From Nocardia cyriacigeorgica (GTDB lineage Bacteria > Actinomycetota > Actinomycetes > Mycobacteriales > Mycobacteriaceae), in assembly GCF_005863245.1 (NCBI RefSeq), contig NZ_VBUT01000008.1, positions 186,001 through 250,000 on the forward strand: 64,000 bases of DNA, given 5' to 3'. Both the position numbers and the translations under genes were made by a program. Shown piece by piece: positions 42,901 through 51,557 of this stretch (the first letter of the stretch is position 1; the number at the start of each line of letters is the position of its first letter). The notes under the pieces are model-generated. The model worked only from the letters and a program-made list of their open reading frames with translations. It was not told where the DNA came from and did not search any database.

Positions 42901-44043
42901 TTACGCCGAGCGCGGGATTCGGAATTCGGTGCCGCTCACCTCGGCGTAATGGCCCATCAGTTCAGCGCAGATGGCGGGCCAGGTGCGGTGCAGGACGGAT
43001 TTGCGGGCGGCGCCGGCGAAGCGGGTGCGCAGGGTGGGGTCGCGGAGGGCGGCTACGGCGCTGGGGAGGAGTTCGGTGAAGCGGTCCACCGGCAGCAGGT
43101 AGCCGTTGCGGCAGTGGGCGATGAGGTCGCGGGGGCCGCCGGCGTCGGGGCCGATGACGGGGACGCCGGAGGCCAAGGCTTCCTGGACGCCTTGGCAGAA
43201 CGTTTCGTGTTCGCCGGCGTGCACCATCACGTCCAGGCTCGCATAAGCCTGGGCGAGTTCGTCGCCGCCGAGTTCGCCGGTGAAGACGGCGCCGGGCAGC
43301 AGGCGGGTCAGGCGGGCGCGTTCGGGGCCGTCGCCGACGACCACCAGCTGGATGTCCGGATCGTGCGCGAGCGGCGCGAGCCGTTCGACGTGCTTCTCCG
43401 GCGCCAGCCGTCCGACGAAACCGACGATCAGCTTCTCCGAACCGGACAGCCACGATTCCCGCACAGCTGCCCGTCGGGCCGAGGGCGTGAACCGCGCGAT
43501 ATCCACCCCGCGCCCCCAGCGATGCACTCGCGGGATCCCGTGCCGGGCCAGATCGGCCGCCGCCGCGGACGACGGCGCCAGCGTCCGGGCCGCGCCCTCG
43601 TGGATCCGCCGCGTCCACGCCCAGGCCGCCCGGCTGGCCAGCCCGAGCCCGTAGCTCTTCGCGAACCCGGCGACGTCGGTCTGATACACCGCCACCGCGG
43701 GCAGATCCAGCCGCAGCGCCGCCCCGAGCCCGCCCGCCCCGAGCAGGAACGGTGAAGCCAGGTGAACCACGTCGGCATCGAAGTCCGCGATGGCCCGCAC
43801 CATCCCCGGCTGCGGCAGGCCGACGGGCAGCGAGCTGATCTTCGGCACCATCACCGCGGGCACGCGATACACCGGGAAGCGCCCGTGGAATCGCGGCGCC
43901 GGTGGCTCACCGCGCACCGTGTCCGGCGCGATGACCAGCGCGTCGTGCCCGTGCTGGTCCAGATGGTCGAGGACCCGGAGCACGGAATTGACGACACCGT
44001 TCATATTCGGCAGGAAAGACTCCGACACGATGGCTACGCGCAC
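42901..44043 (-). CDS. mgtA: GDP-mannose-dependent alpha-mannosyltransferase MgtA-like
   Basis: 380 aa GT4-family (GT-B fold) glycosyltransferase. Start MRVAIVSESFLPNMNGVVNSVLRVLDHL, the donor-site stretch VGFVGRLAPEKHVERL and HAGEHETFCQGVQEALASGVPVIGPDAGG (EX7E motif). Sequence and position match mycobacterial Rv0557 (MgtA), which mannosylates a glucuronosyl-diacylglycerol anchor for lipomannan-like glycolipids; the exact acceptor here is inferred. It lies upstream of a DUF3592 gene as in M. tuberculosis. Confidence 0.9.
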   Translation of the reverse strand: MRVAIVSESFLPNMNGVVNSVLRVLDHLDQHGHDALVIAPDTVRGEPPAPRFHGRFPVYRVPAVMVPKISSLPVGLPQPGMVRAIADFDADVVHLASPFLLGAGGLGAALRLDLPAVAVYQTDVAGFAKSYGLGLASRAAWAWTRRIHEGAARTLAPSSAAAADLARHGIPRVHRWGRGVDIARFTPSARRAAVRESWLSGSEKLIVGFVGRLAPEKHVERLAPLAHDPDIQLVVVGDGPERARLTRLLPGAVFTGELGGDELAQAYASLDVMVHAGEHETFCQGVQEALASGVPVIGPDAGGPRDLIAHCRNGYLLPVDRFTELLPSAVAALRDPTLRTRFAGAARKSVLHRTWPAICAELMGHYAEVSGTEFRIPRSA

Positions 44044-44130
44044 GTCTCCAGTGTGGTCGGCGGCGCCGTCAGCCCAGTCACGCCGACGTGACGCCCACGC
44101 GAAGTTCCGGCGAACAGCTCCCGGACCCGC

Positions 44131-44601
44131 TCAGACCTTCGCCGTCGCCACCTCGACCGGCCTGCGTTCGGTTCGCCGCAGAATCCACAGCGTGGGCAGC
44201 GCGAGCGCCCAGGTCACCGCGATCACCGACAGGGCGGGCGGTATCGCCACCCGCACATCGCGCCCGGCCACGCGCACCAGGTCGGGGTCGGCGCGGTTGT
44301 ATTCGACGTTGATGTGCTCACCCTTGGTGAGGTTGGTCGGATAGAGCACCCCGACCTTCGGATTGTGCGTCACACCGTCGGGGGTCACATACTTCACCGC
44401 CGAGCGCAGCCGGCCCGCGGAGATCACCTCGCCGGTGGTGCGGCCCATATCCGAACTGATCAGGTAGTCGTTGCGCCAGGCCGCCAGCACCAGCAGCCCC
44501 ATCAGCACGCTGACCACGATCGCGGCGGTGAGCACCCCGATCCGCGCCCGCCGCAGGCGTACCGTGCGCCCTTCCGGCTGACTGGTTTCCGACACCGCCA
44601 C
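44131..44601 (-). CDS. DUF3592-family membrane protein
   Basis: 156 aa with an N-terminal TM (RIGVLTAAIVVSVLMGLLVLA, about residues 21-41) and a second near the C-terminus (IPPALSVIAVTWALALPTLWIL, about 120-142), flanking an extracytoplasmic beta domain (SAVKYVTPDGVTHNPKVGVLYPTNLTKGEHINVEYNRADPDLVRV). This is the DUF3592 pattern, and the position corresponds to Rv0556. Function unknown. Confidence 0.85.
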   Translation of the reverse strand: MAVSETSQPEGRTVRLRRARIGVLTAAIVVSVLMGLLVLAAWRNDYLISSDMGRTTGEVISAGRLRSAVKYVTPDGVTHNPKVGVLYPTNLTKGEHINVEYNRADPDLVRVAGRDVRVAIPPALSVIAVTWALALPTLWILRRTERRPVEVATAKV

Positions 44602-44688
44602 AGGTTACTGGCCCGCCGCACCACATGCCCGTCCACCATGCGCACGCGATGCCGGGCCTGCCGTGTCCTGGTCGGCTACCGTGACGCC

Positions 44689-45195
44689 ATGTCCCGAAAA
44701 TTCAGCTTCACGGTGCCCTACACCGTTCCGGTGGAGGACCTGCACCGGGCACTCACCGGCGACGAGCTGTGGCAGGCCCGCTTCGCCGGCGCCGAGACCG
44801 CCACCCTCGATCTGGCCCATCCCGGCGGCGAGGGCACCATCCGGCTCGCGATGAGCGAGAAGATCCGTCCCGACAAGATTCCGGGCATCGTGCGCAAGGT
44901 GCTCAAGAGCGATCTGGTGGTCTCCCGCACCGACACCTGGCAGCCGCTGACAGGTGAGATCGCCAAGGGCAGCTTCGAGGGCACGTCCAAGGGCGTCAAC
45001 TCGGAGATGTCGGGCACCTATGAACTGCGCCCCACCGCCGAGGGCAGCGAAATCGAGGTCGTCGGCACGGTGAAGGTGAAGGTTCCGCTGGTCGGCGGGG
45101 CCATCGAGCCGCTGGCCGAGCAGCTGCATCACCGCGTCCTCGACAGCGAGCGCAAGTTCATCGAGAAGTGGTTCGCCGGGCAGGCCTCGGCCTGA
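44689..45195 (+). CDS. DUF2505-family protein
   Basis: 168 aa SRPBCC-like fold: SRKFSFTVPYTVPVEDLHRAL at the start, GSFEGTSKGVNSEMSGTYELRP, and VPLVGGAIEPLAEQLHHRVLDSERKFIEKWF at the end. Typical actinobacterial DUF2505, probably a hydrophobic-ligand-binding protein. The start at 44689 gives the family's usual N-terminus; the frame is open upstream but antisense to the DUF3592 gene. Confidence 0.88.
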   Translation: MSRKFSFTVPYTVPVEDLHRALTGDELWQARFAGAETATLDLAHPGGEGTIRLAMSEKIRPDKIPGIVRKVLKSDLVVSRTDTWQPLTGEIAKGSFEGTSKGVNSEMSGTYELRPTAEGSEIEVVGTVKVKVPLVGGAIEPLAEQLHHRVLDSERKFIEKWFAGQASA

Positions 45196-45203
45196 TCCGC
45201 GAG

Positions 45204-45235
45204 GTGGATGCACACCGGGCGTGGCGTGCATCCAC
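45204..45235. terminator. Bidirectional terminator hairpin
   Basis: Perfect 10-bp stem GTGGATGCAC (45204-45213) with GTGCATCCAC (45226-45235), loop of 12 bases, between the convergent DUF2505 and VOC genes. Confidence 0.65.
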
Positions 45236-45244
45236 ATCCGGCGA

Positions 45245-45685
45245 CTACTGAGCGAAATCGCTCGGGTCGTAATCCTTCTTCTCCACCAGCACCAGCCAGT
45301 TACCGGAGTTGTCGCGCATCACCGCTTCGACGCCATAGGGGCGATCCGAGGGCGGCTGCACGAACTCCACGCCCTTGGCCGACAGTTCCTCGTAGGCCTT
45401 CTGACAGTCGTCGGTGGCCAGGCCCAGTGCGCCGTGCGTGCCGTTGGCGAGCGCGCGACGGGTGGCTTCGGCCAGGTTCTCATCCAGCGGCGGGCCCGGC
45501 ACCATCAGTGTCACTTCCAGCTCGCGGTGATCGGGGTGGGCGATGGTGAGCCAGCGGAAACCACTGTCGCCCATGGTCACATCGGCGGTCTCGACGAAAC
45601 CGAGTTTGTCGATGTACCACTGCTTGGCCGCGTCCATATCGGTCACATACACCGTGACCAGCGAAATGTTCTTGATCGGAGTCAT
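45245..45685 (-). CDS. VOC-family protein (glyoxalase-like)
   Basis: 146 aa, one VOC domain: KNISLVTVYVTDMDAAKQWYIDKLGF and, near the end, GVEAVMRDNSGNWLVLVE, with the second-half beta strands resembling small-molecule-binding or dioxygenase-like VOC proteins of the PhnB/YcgJ kind. It lies 64 bp downstream of an AraC-type regulator on the same strand, probably as one unit. Confidence 0.88.
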   Translation of the reverse strand: MTPIKNISLVTVYVTDMDAAKQWYIDKLGFVETADVTMGDSGFRWLTIAHPDHRELEVTLMVPGPPLDENLAEATRRALANGTHGALGLATDDCQKAYEELSAKGVEFVQPPSDRPYGVEAVMRDNSGNWLVLVEKKDYDPSDFAQ

Positions 45686-45749
45686 GAGCTCAGGCTAGGG
45701 CGGCCGACCGGGCATCGGCTTCTCCGAAATTGCTCGGTGTGGTTCGCCG

Positions 45750-46181
45750 TCACAGGCCGCTGTCGGGCCGCGGTGCGCGATCGGACAAACCGTGCATGAA
45801 CACGTAACAGCCCGGGATCCGCGGCGCGCCATCGGCGGCGAACTTCGCCTGATACGCCGACGGCGACATTCCCACGAGTTCGGTGAACTTCCGGGAGAAC
45901 GATCCGAGGCTGGTGTAGCCGACGAGCATGCACGCCTCGGTCACGGTGACATTCGTGGCGCGCAGCAGGTCCTGCGCCCGCTCGATGCGCCGCTCGGCCA
46001 GATACACCGCGGGCGTCTTGCCATAGGTCGCGGCGAAACAGCGCAGGAAGTGGTACTTCGACACGCCCGCTGCGGCGGCCAGGCCGTCCAGGTCCAGCGG
46101 CTGGGCGTAGTCGCGGTCGGCGAGATCCCGGGCCCGCCGCAGATGCGGGAGCAGGTCTTCGGGCACCGGTCGCGGCGTCAC
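45750..46181 (-). CDS. AraC-family transcriptional regulator (DNA-binding domain only)
   Basis: 143 aa, a single AraC/XylS double-HTH domain (about 15-115): DGLAAAAGVSKYHFLRCFAATYGKTPAVYLAERRIERAQDLL and MLVGYTSLGSFSRKFTELVGMSPSAYQ. No ligand-binding domain is fused. A GTG at 46181 lies nine bases after the stop of menJ, so it follows that gene closely; its likely target is the VOC gene downstream. Confidence 0.88.
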   Translation of the reverse strand: MTPRPVPEDLLPHLRRARDLADRDYAQPLDLDGLAAAAGVSKYHFLRCFAATYGKTPAVYLAERRIERAQDLLRATNVTVTEACMLVGYTSLGSFSRKFTELVGMSPSAYQAKFAADGAPRIPGCYVFMHGLSDRAPRPDSGL

Positions 46182-46189
46182 GGCAGCGG

Positions 46190-47470
46190 CTAACAGAACG
46201 GCGGACGCTCGTCGAAACGCCGCGACATCCGCCCGGCCATCCGCCAGGCCCGCGCCACCAGATCCACGTCCTCGTCGGTGACCAGATTGCCCATCACCCG
46301 AACCGCGGTGCGCTGCAAGAACTTCGACCGCATCACCGGCGGCCCGCCCATCGGCACCATCCGCGGATGGGTGGCCAGCCCGGCGATCCGGCGCGCCACC
46401 GAATACGTGCGGCCGTACTTGGCTCGCAGCAATTCCGGCCACACAGTGCTCAGATCGGGTTCGTCGAGCAGGTCGGCAAGCATGTGCCCGCCCTCGAGCC
46501 CGTAGTCGATGCCCTCGCCGTTGAGCGGGTTCACGCAGCCGGCGGCGTCACCGACCAGCACCCAGTTGCGCCCGGCGATATTCGACACCGCCCCGCCCAT
46601 CGGCAGCAGCGCTGAGGCCACCGCGCGCAGCGACCCGCTGAACTCCCACTCCTCCCGCCGCAACGCGGTGTAGTGCTCGAGCAGCGGTTTCAACGCGATA
46701 TGCGAGGGACGGCGCTCGGTCGCCAGCGAACCGACGCCGATATTGACCTCGCCGTTGGCCAGCGGGAACACCCAGCCGTAGCCGGGCACCAGGGAACCGT
46801 TCGCGTCCCGCAATTCCAGATGCGAGGTGATCCATTGATCGGCCGACCGCCCAGAGCTGATGTAGGCGCGGGCGGCAACACCGTAGGCGTACTGACGATG
46901 CCATTCGCGGCCGAGGATCTTGCCGACCGGCGAACGCACCCCGTCGGCGACGACGAGGGTTCGGCAGCTGATCGACCGCGTGCCTGTCCCGGTACGCACG
47001 GTCACGCCGGTGACCCGCTCACCGTCTCTGGTGACGTCGACGACCTTGGCGCCCTCCAGCATCCGAGCCCCCGACTTCACCGCGGTCTCGCGCAGCTTGT
47101 CGTCGAGTTCGGTGCGTGGAACGGCACTTCCGTAGGTGGGGAACGACCCGCCCGGCCACGGCAGCAGCTCCTCGCGGCCGAAGCCGGTCATCCGCAAACC
47201 ATGGTTGACGGTGTGCGCGCGCACCCAATCGCCGAGCCCGAGATGTTCCAATTCCGCGGTGGCGCGCGGGGTCAGGCCGTCGCCGCAGGTCTTGTCGCGC
47301 GGGAACACCGCCGAGTCGACCAGCAGCACATCGCGACCCGCTCGCGCGGCCCAGGTCGCCGCCGCCGACCCGGCCGGTCCCGCTCCGACCACGAGGACAT
47401 CGGCGTGCGCGGGGACCGCGCCGTGTGTCTGCTCGTCACCGCCCGCTGGTGTGACATCCGGTGCACCCAT
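46190..47470 (-). CDS. menJ: Menaquinone beta-isoprene reductase, geranylgeranyl reductase family (MenJ)
   Basis: 426 aa FAD-dependent oxidoreductase. The dinucleotide-binding motif VVGAGPAGSAAA (about 27-38), the CGDGLTPRA loop and VGDAAGCVNPLNGEGIDYGLEGG (second FAD contact) define the geranylgeranyl-reductase/PHBH group; position and sequence match Rv0561c (MenJ), which saturates one isoprene unit of menaquinone. Nocardial menaquinones are partly hydrogenated, which fits. Start: ATG 47470 is preferred to GTG 47497. Confidence 0.9.
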   Translation of the reverse strand: MGAPDVTPAGGDEQTHGAVPAHADVLVVGAGPAGSAAATWAARAGRDVLLVDSAVFPRDKTCGDGLTPRATAELEHLGLGDWVRAHTVNHGLRMTGFGREELLPWPGGSFPTYGSAVPRTELDDKLRETAVKSGARMLEGAKVVDVTRDGERVTGVTVRTGTGTRSISCRTLVVADGVRSPVGKILGREWHRQYAYGVAARAYISSGRSADQWITSHLELRDANGSLVPGYGWVFPLANGEVNIGVGSLATERRPSHIALKPLLEHYTALRREEWEFSGSLRAVASALLPMGGAVSNIAGRNWVLVGDAAGCVNPLNGEGIDYGLEGGHMLADLLDEPDLSTVWPELLRAKYGRTYSVARRIAGLATHPRMVPMGGPPVMRSKFLQRTAVRVMGNLVTDEDVDLVARAWRMAGRMSRRFDERPPFC

Positions 47471-47711
47471 GGACCCATACTCGCAGCGCGCCCGCACCGG
47501 TGTCGACGCCGGTGCCGTGTGACATGCGGCGGGCCGGCGAACTCCACCGCCGACGCACCGCCGGGCTCGACGTCCGCCGCCGCGTCCGGTATGCGAAGGT
47601 GTGCGGTGCGCCCCAGCGGATATTGCCGGGAGTGACGGTGTTCATGGGGTTATCTACCGTGGACACGCTAGGTTCTTTGACCGTGGGTCGGACGCATCGC
47701 TGGGAGAAGAA

Positions 47712-48734
47712 ATGAGCACATCTGCTGTGAGCGACGAGAGCACGGTAGTAGCGGGGGTGGATCTCGGCGATTCCGAACTCGCCGCCACGGTGCGCAACGG
47801 CCTGGCCGATGTCGAGAAGCTGCTGATCGAGGAGCTGTCCGACGGCGCGTCCTTCCTTCAGGAAGCGGCCCTGCATCTGGCCAAGGCCGGCGGCAAGCGG
47901 TTCCGTCCGCTGTTCACCATCCTGACCGGCCAGCTCGGCCCGCGCCCGACCGACCCGGACCTGATCACCGCGGGCACCGTCGTCGAACTGGTGCATCTGG
48001 CGACCCTGTACCACGACGATGTGATGGACGAGGCCACCATGCGTCGCGGTGCGCCCAGCGTGAATTCGCGCTGGGGCAACAGCATCGCCATCCTCGCCGG
48101 TGACTACCTGTTCGCGCACGCCTCCCGGCTGGTGTCGACCCTGGGTCCCGACGCGGTGCGCATCATCGCCGAAACCTTCGCCGAACTGGTCACCGGCCAG
48201 ATGCGCGAAACCATGGGTGCGTCCGAGGCCAAGGATCCCGTCGCGCATTACCTGCGGGTGGTGTGGGAGAAGACCGGCTCGCTGATCGCGGCCGCCGGAC
48301 GTTTCGGCGGCACCTTCTCCGGCGCCGACACCGAACACGTCGAGCGGCTGGCCCGTCTCGGTGACGCCGTCGGCACCGCGTTCCAGATCTCCGACGACAT
48401 CATCGACATCTCCTCCGAATCCGCCCAGTCCGGCAAGACCCCCGGCACCGACCTGCGCGAAGGCGTGCACACCCTGCCGGTGCTCTATGCCCTGCGCGAC
48501 GAAGGCGCCGACGGCGACCGGCTGCGCGCCCTGCTGGCTCGTCCGCTGGAAACCGACGCCGAGGTCGATGAGGCGCTCGAGCTGCTCGGCCGTTCGCCCG
48601 GGATGACCCAGGCCAAGCAGAAGCTGCAGGAATACGCCGACCTGGCCTATGCCGAACTCTCGGCGCTGCCGCCCGGCCCCGCGAACGATGCCCTCGTGCG
48701 GCTGGTGCGCTACACCATCGAACGCGTGGGCTGA
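47712..48734 (+). CDS. grcC1: Long-chain polyprenyl diphosphate synthase
   Basis: 340 aa all-helical trans-prenyltransferase. FARM is LYHDDVMDEATMRRG (DDVMD at 102-106) and SARM is ISDDIIDI (228-232). Small residues before the FARM (VHLATLYHDD) allow a long product, as in heptaprenyl to nonaprenyl synthases; in this synteny (GrcC1/Rv0562) it makes the menaquinone side chain for MenA. GGGAGAAG precedes the ATG. Divergent from menJ. Confidence 0.92.
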   Translation: MSTSAVSDESTVVAGVDLGDSELAATVRNGLADVEKLLIEELSDGASFLQEAALHLAKAGGKRFRPLFTILTGQLGPRPTDPDLITAGTVVELVHLATLYHDDVMDEATMRRGAPSVNSRWGNSIAILAGDYLFAHASRLVSTLGPDAVRIIAETFAELVTGQMRETMGASEAKDPVAHYLRVVWEKTGSLIAAAGRFGGTFSGADTEHVERLARLGDAVGTAFQISDDIIDISSESAQSGKTPGTDLREGVHTLPVLYALRDEGADGDRLRALLARPLETDAEVDEALELLGRSPGMTQAKQKLQEYADLAYAELSALPPGPANDALVRLVRYTIERVG

Positions 48735-48897
48735 TCCCTCCGCGCGGCGGGCCGGAACTCCGGCACCGCCGCGATCGTTGCCATTCTGTAGCACTCGCAC
48801 AGCTGGATTACGTGAAGATCAGTAGCAGTCGAGGAGCGTTGTGCGCCGCCGGGCGGCGCGGAAATCCATACAGGACGGGGGAGCGGCGAGGAGACGT

Positions 48898-49773
48898 ATG
48901 CACGGGCATGGGTATGCGAACGGGATCAAGACGTTTGGCTTGATGGTCGGGCTTTCCGCGCTGATCGTGTTCGCCGGGGCGATGTTCCGCAGCCCGACGA
49001 TCCTGGTCATCGCGATCCTGCTGGCCGTCGGCATGAACGCCTACGCCTACTTCAACAGCGACAAACTGGCGTTGAAGGCCATGCACGCCCAGCCGATCAG
49101 CGAGCTGGAGGCGCCGGTCATCTACCGGATCGTGCGCGAACTCGCCACCGCCGCGCGCCAGCCCATGCCGCGCCTCTACATCAGCCCCACCAACGCCCCC
49201 AACGCCTTCGCCACGGGCCGCAGCCCGCGCCACGCGGCGGTGTGCTGTACCAGCGGCATTTTGCAGATCCTCGACGAGCGTGAGCTGCGCGCCGTGCTCG
49301 GCCATGAGCTCTCGCACGTCTACAACCGCGACATCCTCATCTCGTCGGTCGCGGGCGCGCTGGCCGCCGTCATCTCCGGCCTGGCCAACCTTGCCTTCTT
49401 CGCCACCGCGTTCGGCGGCAACCGCGAGGGCGGGCCGAACATCATCGGCGTGATCTTGGTCTCGCTGCTCGGCCCGATCGCGGCCACCCTCATCAAGCTG
49501 GCCGTATCGCGATCCCGCGAATACCAGGCAGATCAGTCCGGCGCCGAACTCACCGGCGATCCACTCGCCTTGGCCTCGGCCCTGCGCAAGCTCGAACGCG
49601 GCGTCCAAGCCGCCCCGCTGCCGCCCGAGCCGCAGCTCACCGCCCAGTCGCACCTGATGATCGCCAACCCGTTCCGCCCGGGTGAGCGCGCCGCCCGCTG
49701 GTTCTCGACCCACCCGCCGATGGCCGACCGCATCGCCCGCCTCGAAGAGCTGGCCGGCCGCCCGCGTAGCTGA
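48898..49773 (+). CDS. htpX: Zinc metalloprotease HtpX
   Basis: 291 aa M48B membrane protease for quality control of damaged membrane proteins. HELSHVYNRD (zinc motif HELSH at 136-140), a third-ligand glutamate in SRSREYQADQSGA, and TM segments at about 13-52, 155-178 and 190-205. GAGGAG precedes the ATG at 48898. The position after the prenyl synthase repeats M. tuberculosis Rv0563. Confidence 0.95.
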   Translation: MHGHGYANGIKTFGLMVGLSALIVFAGAMFRSPTILVIAILLAVGMNAYAYFNSDKLALKAMHAQPISELEAPVIYRIVRELATAARQPMPRLYISPTNAPNAFATGRSPRHAAVCCTSGILQILDERELRAVLGHELSHVYNRDILISSVAGALAAVISGLANLAFFATAFGGNREGGPNIIGVILVSLLGPIAATLIKLAVSRSREYQADQSGAELTGDPLALASALRKLERGVQAAPLPPEPQLTAQSHLMIANPFRPGERAARWFSTHPPMADRIARLEELAGRPRS

Positions 49774-49913
49774 CGACCCGGCTGGAGCGGTGATCTTCCC
49801 CGCTCCACAGGGCTGCCATCACCGCCCCGCGCGCGCTCGGCCCCGGTGGTCTGTCCCGTGAGCGCCGGCCTGGAAGTCCGTGACGTGCACCCCGCCCGGG
49901 GCGGTGAGTGCTA

Positions 49914-50405
49914 TTACCGGTAGTTGACGAATTGCAGGGCGATGCCGAAGTCCTCGCCCTTGAGCAGCGAGATCACGGCCTGCAGGTCGTCGCGCTTCTT
50001 GCTGCTGACGCGCAGCTCGTCGCCCTGGATCTGGGCCTTGACGCCCTTGGGGCCCTCGTCGCGGATCTTCTTGGAGATCTTCTTCGCGTGTTCGGCGTCG
50101 ATGCCCTGCACCAGCGAGCCGGTGATCTTGTAGGTCTTGCCCGACACCACCGGCTCGCCGGCATCGAACGCCTTGAGCGAGATATCGCGGCGGATCAGCT
50201 TCTCCTTGAACACCTCGAGTGCGGCCTTGACCCGCTCCTCGGCCTCGGCGCTGATCACGATCTTGTCCTCACCGGACCATTCGATCGCGGCACCGGTGCC
50301 GCGGAAGTCGTAGCGGGTGTTCAGCTCCTTCTCCGCCTGATGCAACGCGTTGTCGACCTCCTGGCGATCGACCTTGCTGACGACATCGAAAGACGAATCG
50401 GCCAC
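49914..50405 (-). CDS. yajQ: YajQ family nucleotide-binding protein
   Basis: 163 aa, the full length of the family. SSFDVVSKVDRQEVDNALHQAEKEL at the start and the closing VISLLKGEDFGIALQFVNYR are diagnostic; two ferredoxin-like lobes are expected. Members bind nucleotides (cyclic di-GMP in Xanthomonas), but the role in actinobacteria is unsettled. GTG start at 50405 after GGAGC. Confidence 0.95.
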   Translation of the reverse strand: MADSSFDVVSKVDRQEVDNALHQAEKELNTRYDFRGTGAAIEWSGEDKIVISAEAEERVKAALEVFKEKLIRRDISLKAFDAGEPVVSGKTYKITGSLVQGIDAEHAKKISKKIRDEGPKGVKAQIQGDELRVSSKKRDDLQAVISLLKGEDFGIALQFVNYR

Positions 50406-50565
50406 ACTGCGCTCCTGTCCTGACGGTCCGGCGTTCGAGGTTCGCGCCGGATGGTTCGCCGCACCCACCTAGTTCTACCCGGCCGAACGAGATTAGTCCC
50501 CGGACGCGGTCTGTGTCGCCGTCGGCACGAACGAGCCGGTCTCACCATGCCGCTGTACAGCCGGT

Positions 50566-50596
50566 TTGCATTCCGGGTGTGGGTTCGTTGTATTCT
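50566..50596 (+). promoter_or_regulatory. Promoter of tRNA-Tyr
   Basis: TTGCAT (50566-50571) and TATTCT (50591-50596), spacer 19 bp, 24 bases before the mature tRNA. Weakish spacing but no better candidate. Confidence 0.4.
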
Positions 50597-50620
50597 GCTC
50601 TGCGCGCCGAGAAGCGCGAC

Positions 50621-50703
50621 GGCAGGTTGCCCGAGCGGCCAATGGGAGCAGACTGTAAATCTGTCGGTGAAAGCCTACGTAGGTTCGAATCCTACACCTG
50701 CCA
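50621..50703 (+). tRNA. tRNA-Tyr (GTA)
   Basis: 83 nt class II tRNA. Acceptor GGCAGGT pairs with ACCTGCC; anticodon GTA at 50655-50657; long variable arm; T arm with GTTCGAATC. The CCA end is not encoded. Long variable arm plus GTA fits bacterial tRNA-Tyr. Confidence 0.95.
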
Positions 50704-50706
50704 CCG

Positions 50707-50743
50707 AGAACCCCCGTGGATCGAAATGATCCGCGGGGGTTCT
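50707..50743 (+). terminator. Terminator after tRNA-Tyr
   Basis: A 16-bp stem with one G-U pair, AGAACCCCCGTGGATC (50707-50722) with GATCCGCGGGGGTTCT (50728-50743), and a five-base loop, directly behind the tRNA. Confidence 0.85.
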
Positions 50744-50824
50744 TCCGTTTCCGGGTCACTCCGTTCTCCGCTCCACGGCCCGCCGGGTCTGCGAGATCGG
50801 AAATACCGGCTCTGACCAGCCGGT

Positions 50825-50852
50825 TTGGTGCATAGACGGGTGAGTGTGTAAC
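50825..50852 (+). promoter_or_regulatory. Promoter of tRNA-Thr
   Basis: TTGGTG (50825-50830), 16-bp spacer, TGTAAC (50847-50852), about 60 bases before the mature tRNA-Thr. Confidence 0.4.
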
Positions 50853-50914
50853 CTCGTTCAAGACTTCGAAGCGCCGGGGTCACGGAAGTTGGGTCACGGT
50901 GCGTAAGAGGTCAT

Positions 50915-50987
50915 GCCCCCTTAGCTCAGTCGGCAGAGCGTTTCCATGGTAAGGAAAAGGTCAACGGTTCGATTCCGTTAGGGGGCT
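50915..50987 (+). tRNA. tRNA-Thr (GGT)
   Basis: 73 nt cloverleaf. Acceptor GCCCCCT/AGGGGGC, D arm TAGCTCAGTCGGCAGAGC, anticodon stem TTTCC/GGAAA with anticodon GGT, T arm GGTTCGATTCC. CCA not encoded. Confidence 0.95.
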
Positions 50988-51070
50988 CGCCGGATTGCCG
51001 GTGGTGACCGACTCGGCATCGCTCCCCGCTCGGAGGGGCTGGGCACGGCACCGCAGGCAATGCGACTCGT

Positions 51071-51146
51071 GGCGGTGTAGCTCAGTCGGTAGAGCAAACG
51101 ACTCATAATCGTTGTGTCGCCGGTTCAAGTCCGGCCATCGCTACCA
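51071..51146 (+). tRNA. tRNA-Met (CAT), elongator type
   Basis: Acceptor GGCGGTG/CATCGCT with a terminal G-U, D arm TAGCTCAGTCGGTAGAGC, anticodon CAT in a CTCATAA loop, T arm CGGTTCAAGTCCG, encoded CCA end. The paired first base and lack of the three G-C pairs above the loop argue for elongator rather than initiator. Confidence 0.93.
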
Positions 51147-51183
51147 CAACCGATCAAGCCCAGTTCCGGAAAGAAGGCATATC

Positions 51184-51354
51184 GTGGCCGCGAAGTCCAC
51201 CGATGTCCGGCCAAAGATCACCTTGGCCTGCGAGCAGTGCAAGCACCGCAACTACATCACCAAGAAGAACCGGCGTAACGACCCGGACCGCTTGGAGCTG
51301 AAGAAGTTCTGCCCGAACTGCGGCACGCACCGGGCGCACCGCGAGTCCCGCTGA
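51184..51354 (+). CDS. rpmG: 50S ribosomal protein L33
   Basis: 56 aa. Zinc ribbon with CEQC and CPNC, so the zinc-binding (C+) form. [22 protein letters not shown] is the family signature. GTG start after AAGAAGG; the open frame extends back into the tRNA-Met and is discarded. It lies directly after tRNA-Met and before the had gene, as in M. tuberculosis (rpmG2). Confidence 0.95.
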
Positions 51355-51441
51355 GCCAACCACGCGTGTAGCTACCGCGTGCATCGGCGCCGGGACATCG
51401 CTTCCGGCACCAGCCGGAACACAACCGCCGTGATACAAGCA

Positions 51442-51468
51442 TCGGGCCGGACCTCGCGTCCGGCCCGA
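51442..51468 (+). terminator. Terminator after rpmG
   Basis: An 11-bp perfect stem TCGGGCCGGAC / GTCCGGCCCGA with loop CTCGC, followed by CTGCGTTTG. Confidence 0.75.
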
Positions 51469-51557
51469 CTGCGTTTGCACGGTGCATCTGGCCAGCGGTG
51501 GTCAACGCTCCACCGACTCCGCCTACGGGGTCAGATAGGTACAGTCCTCCCGTGACA

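Noticed and set aside
42901..44043. Calling this gene pimB' or pimC
   Set aside because: Neighbours and sequence fit Rv0557-type MgtA better; acceptor identity is still inferred.
50451..50729. Frames across tRNA-Tyr and its terminator
   Set aside because: They read through a complete tRNA gene and a strong hairpin.
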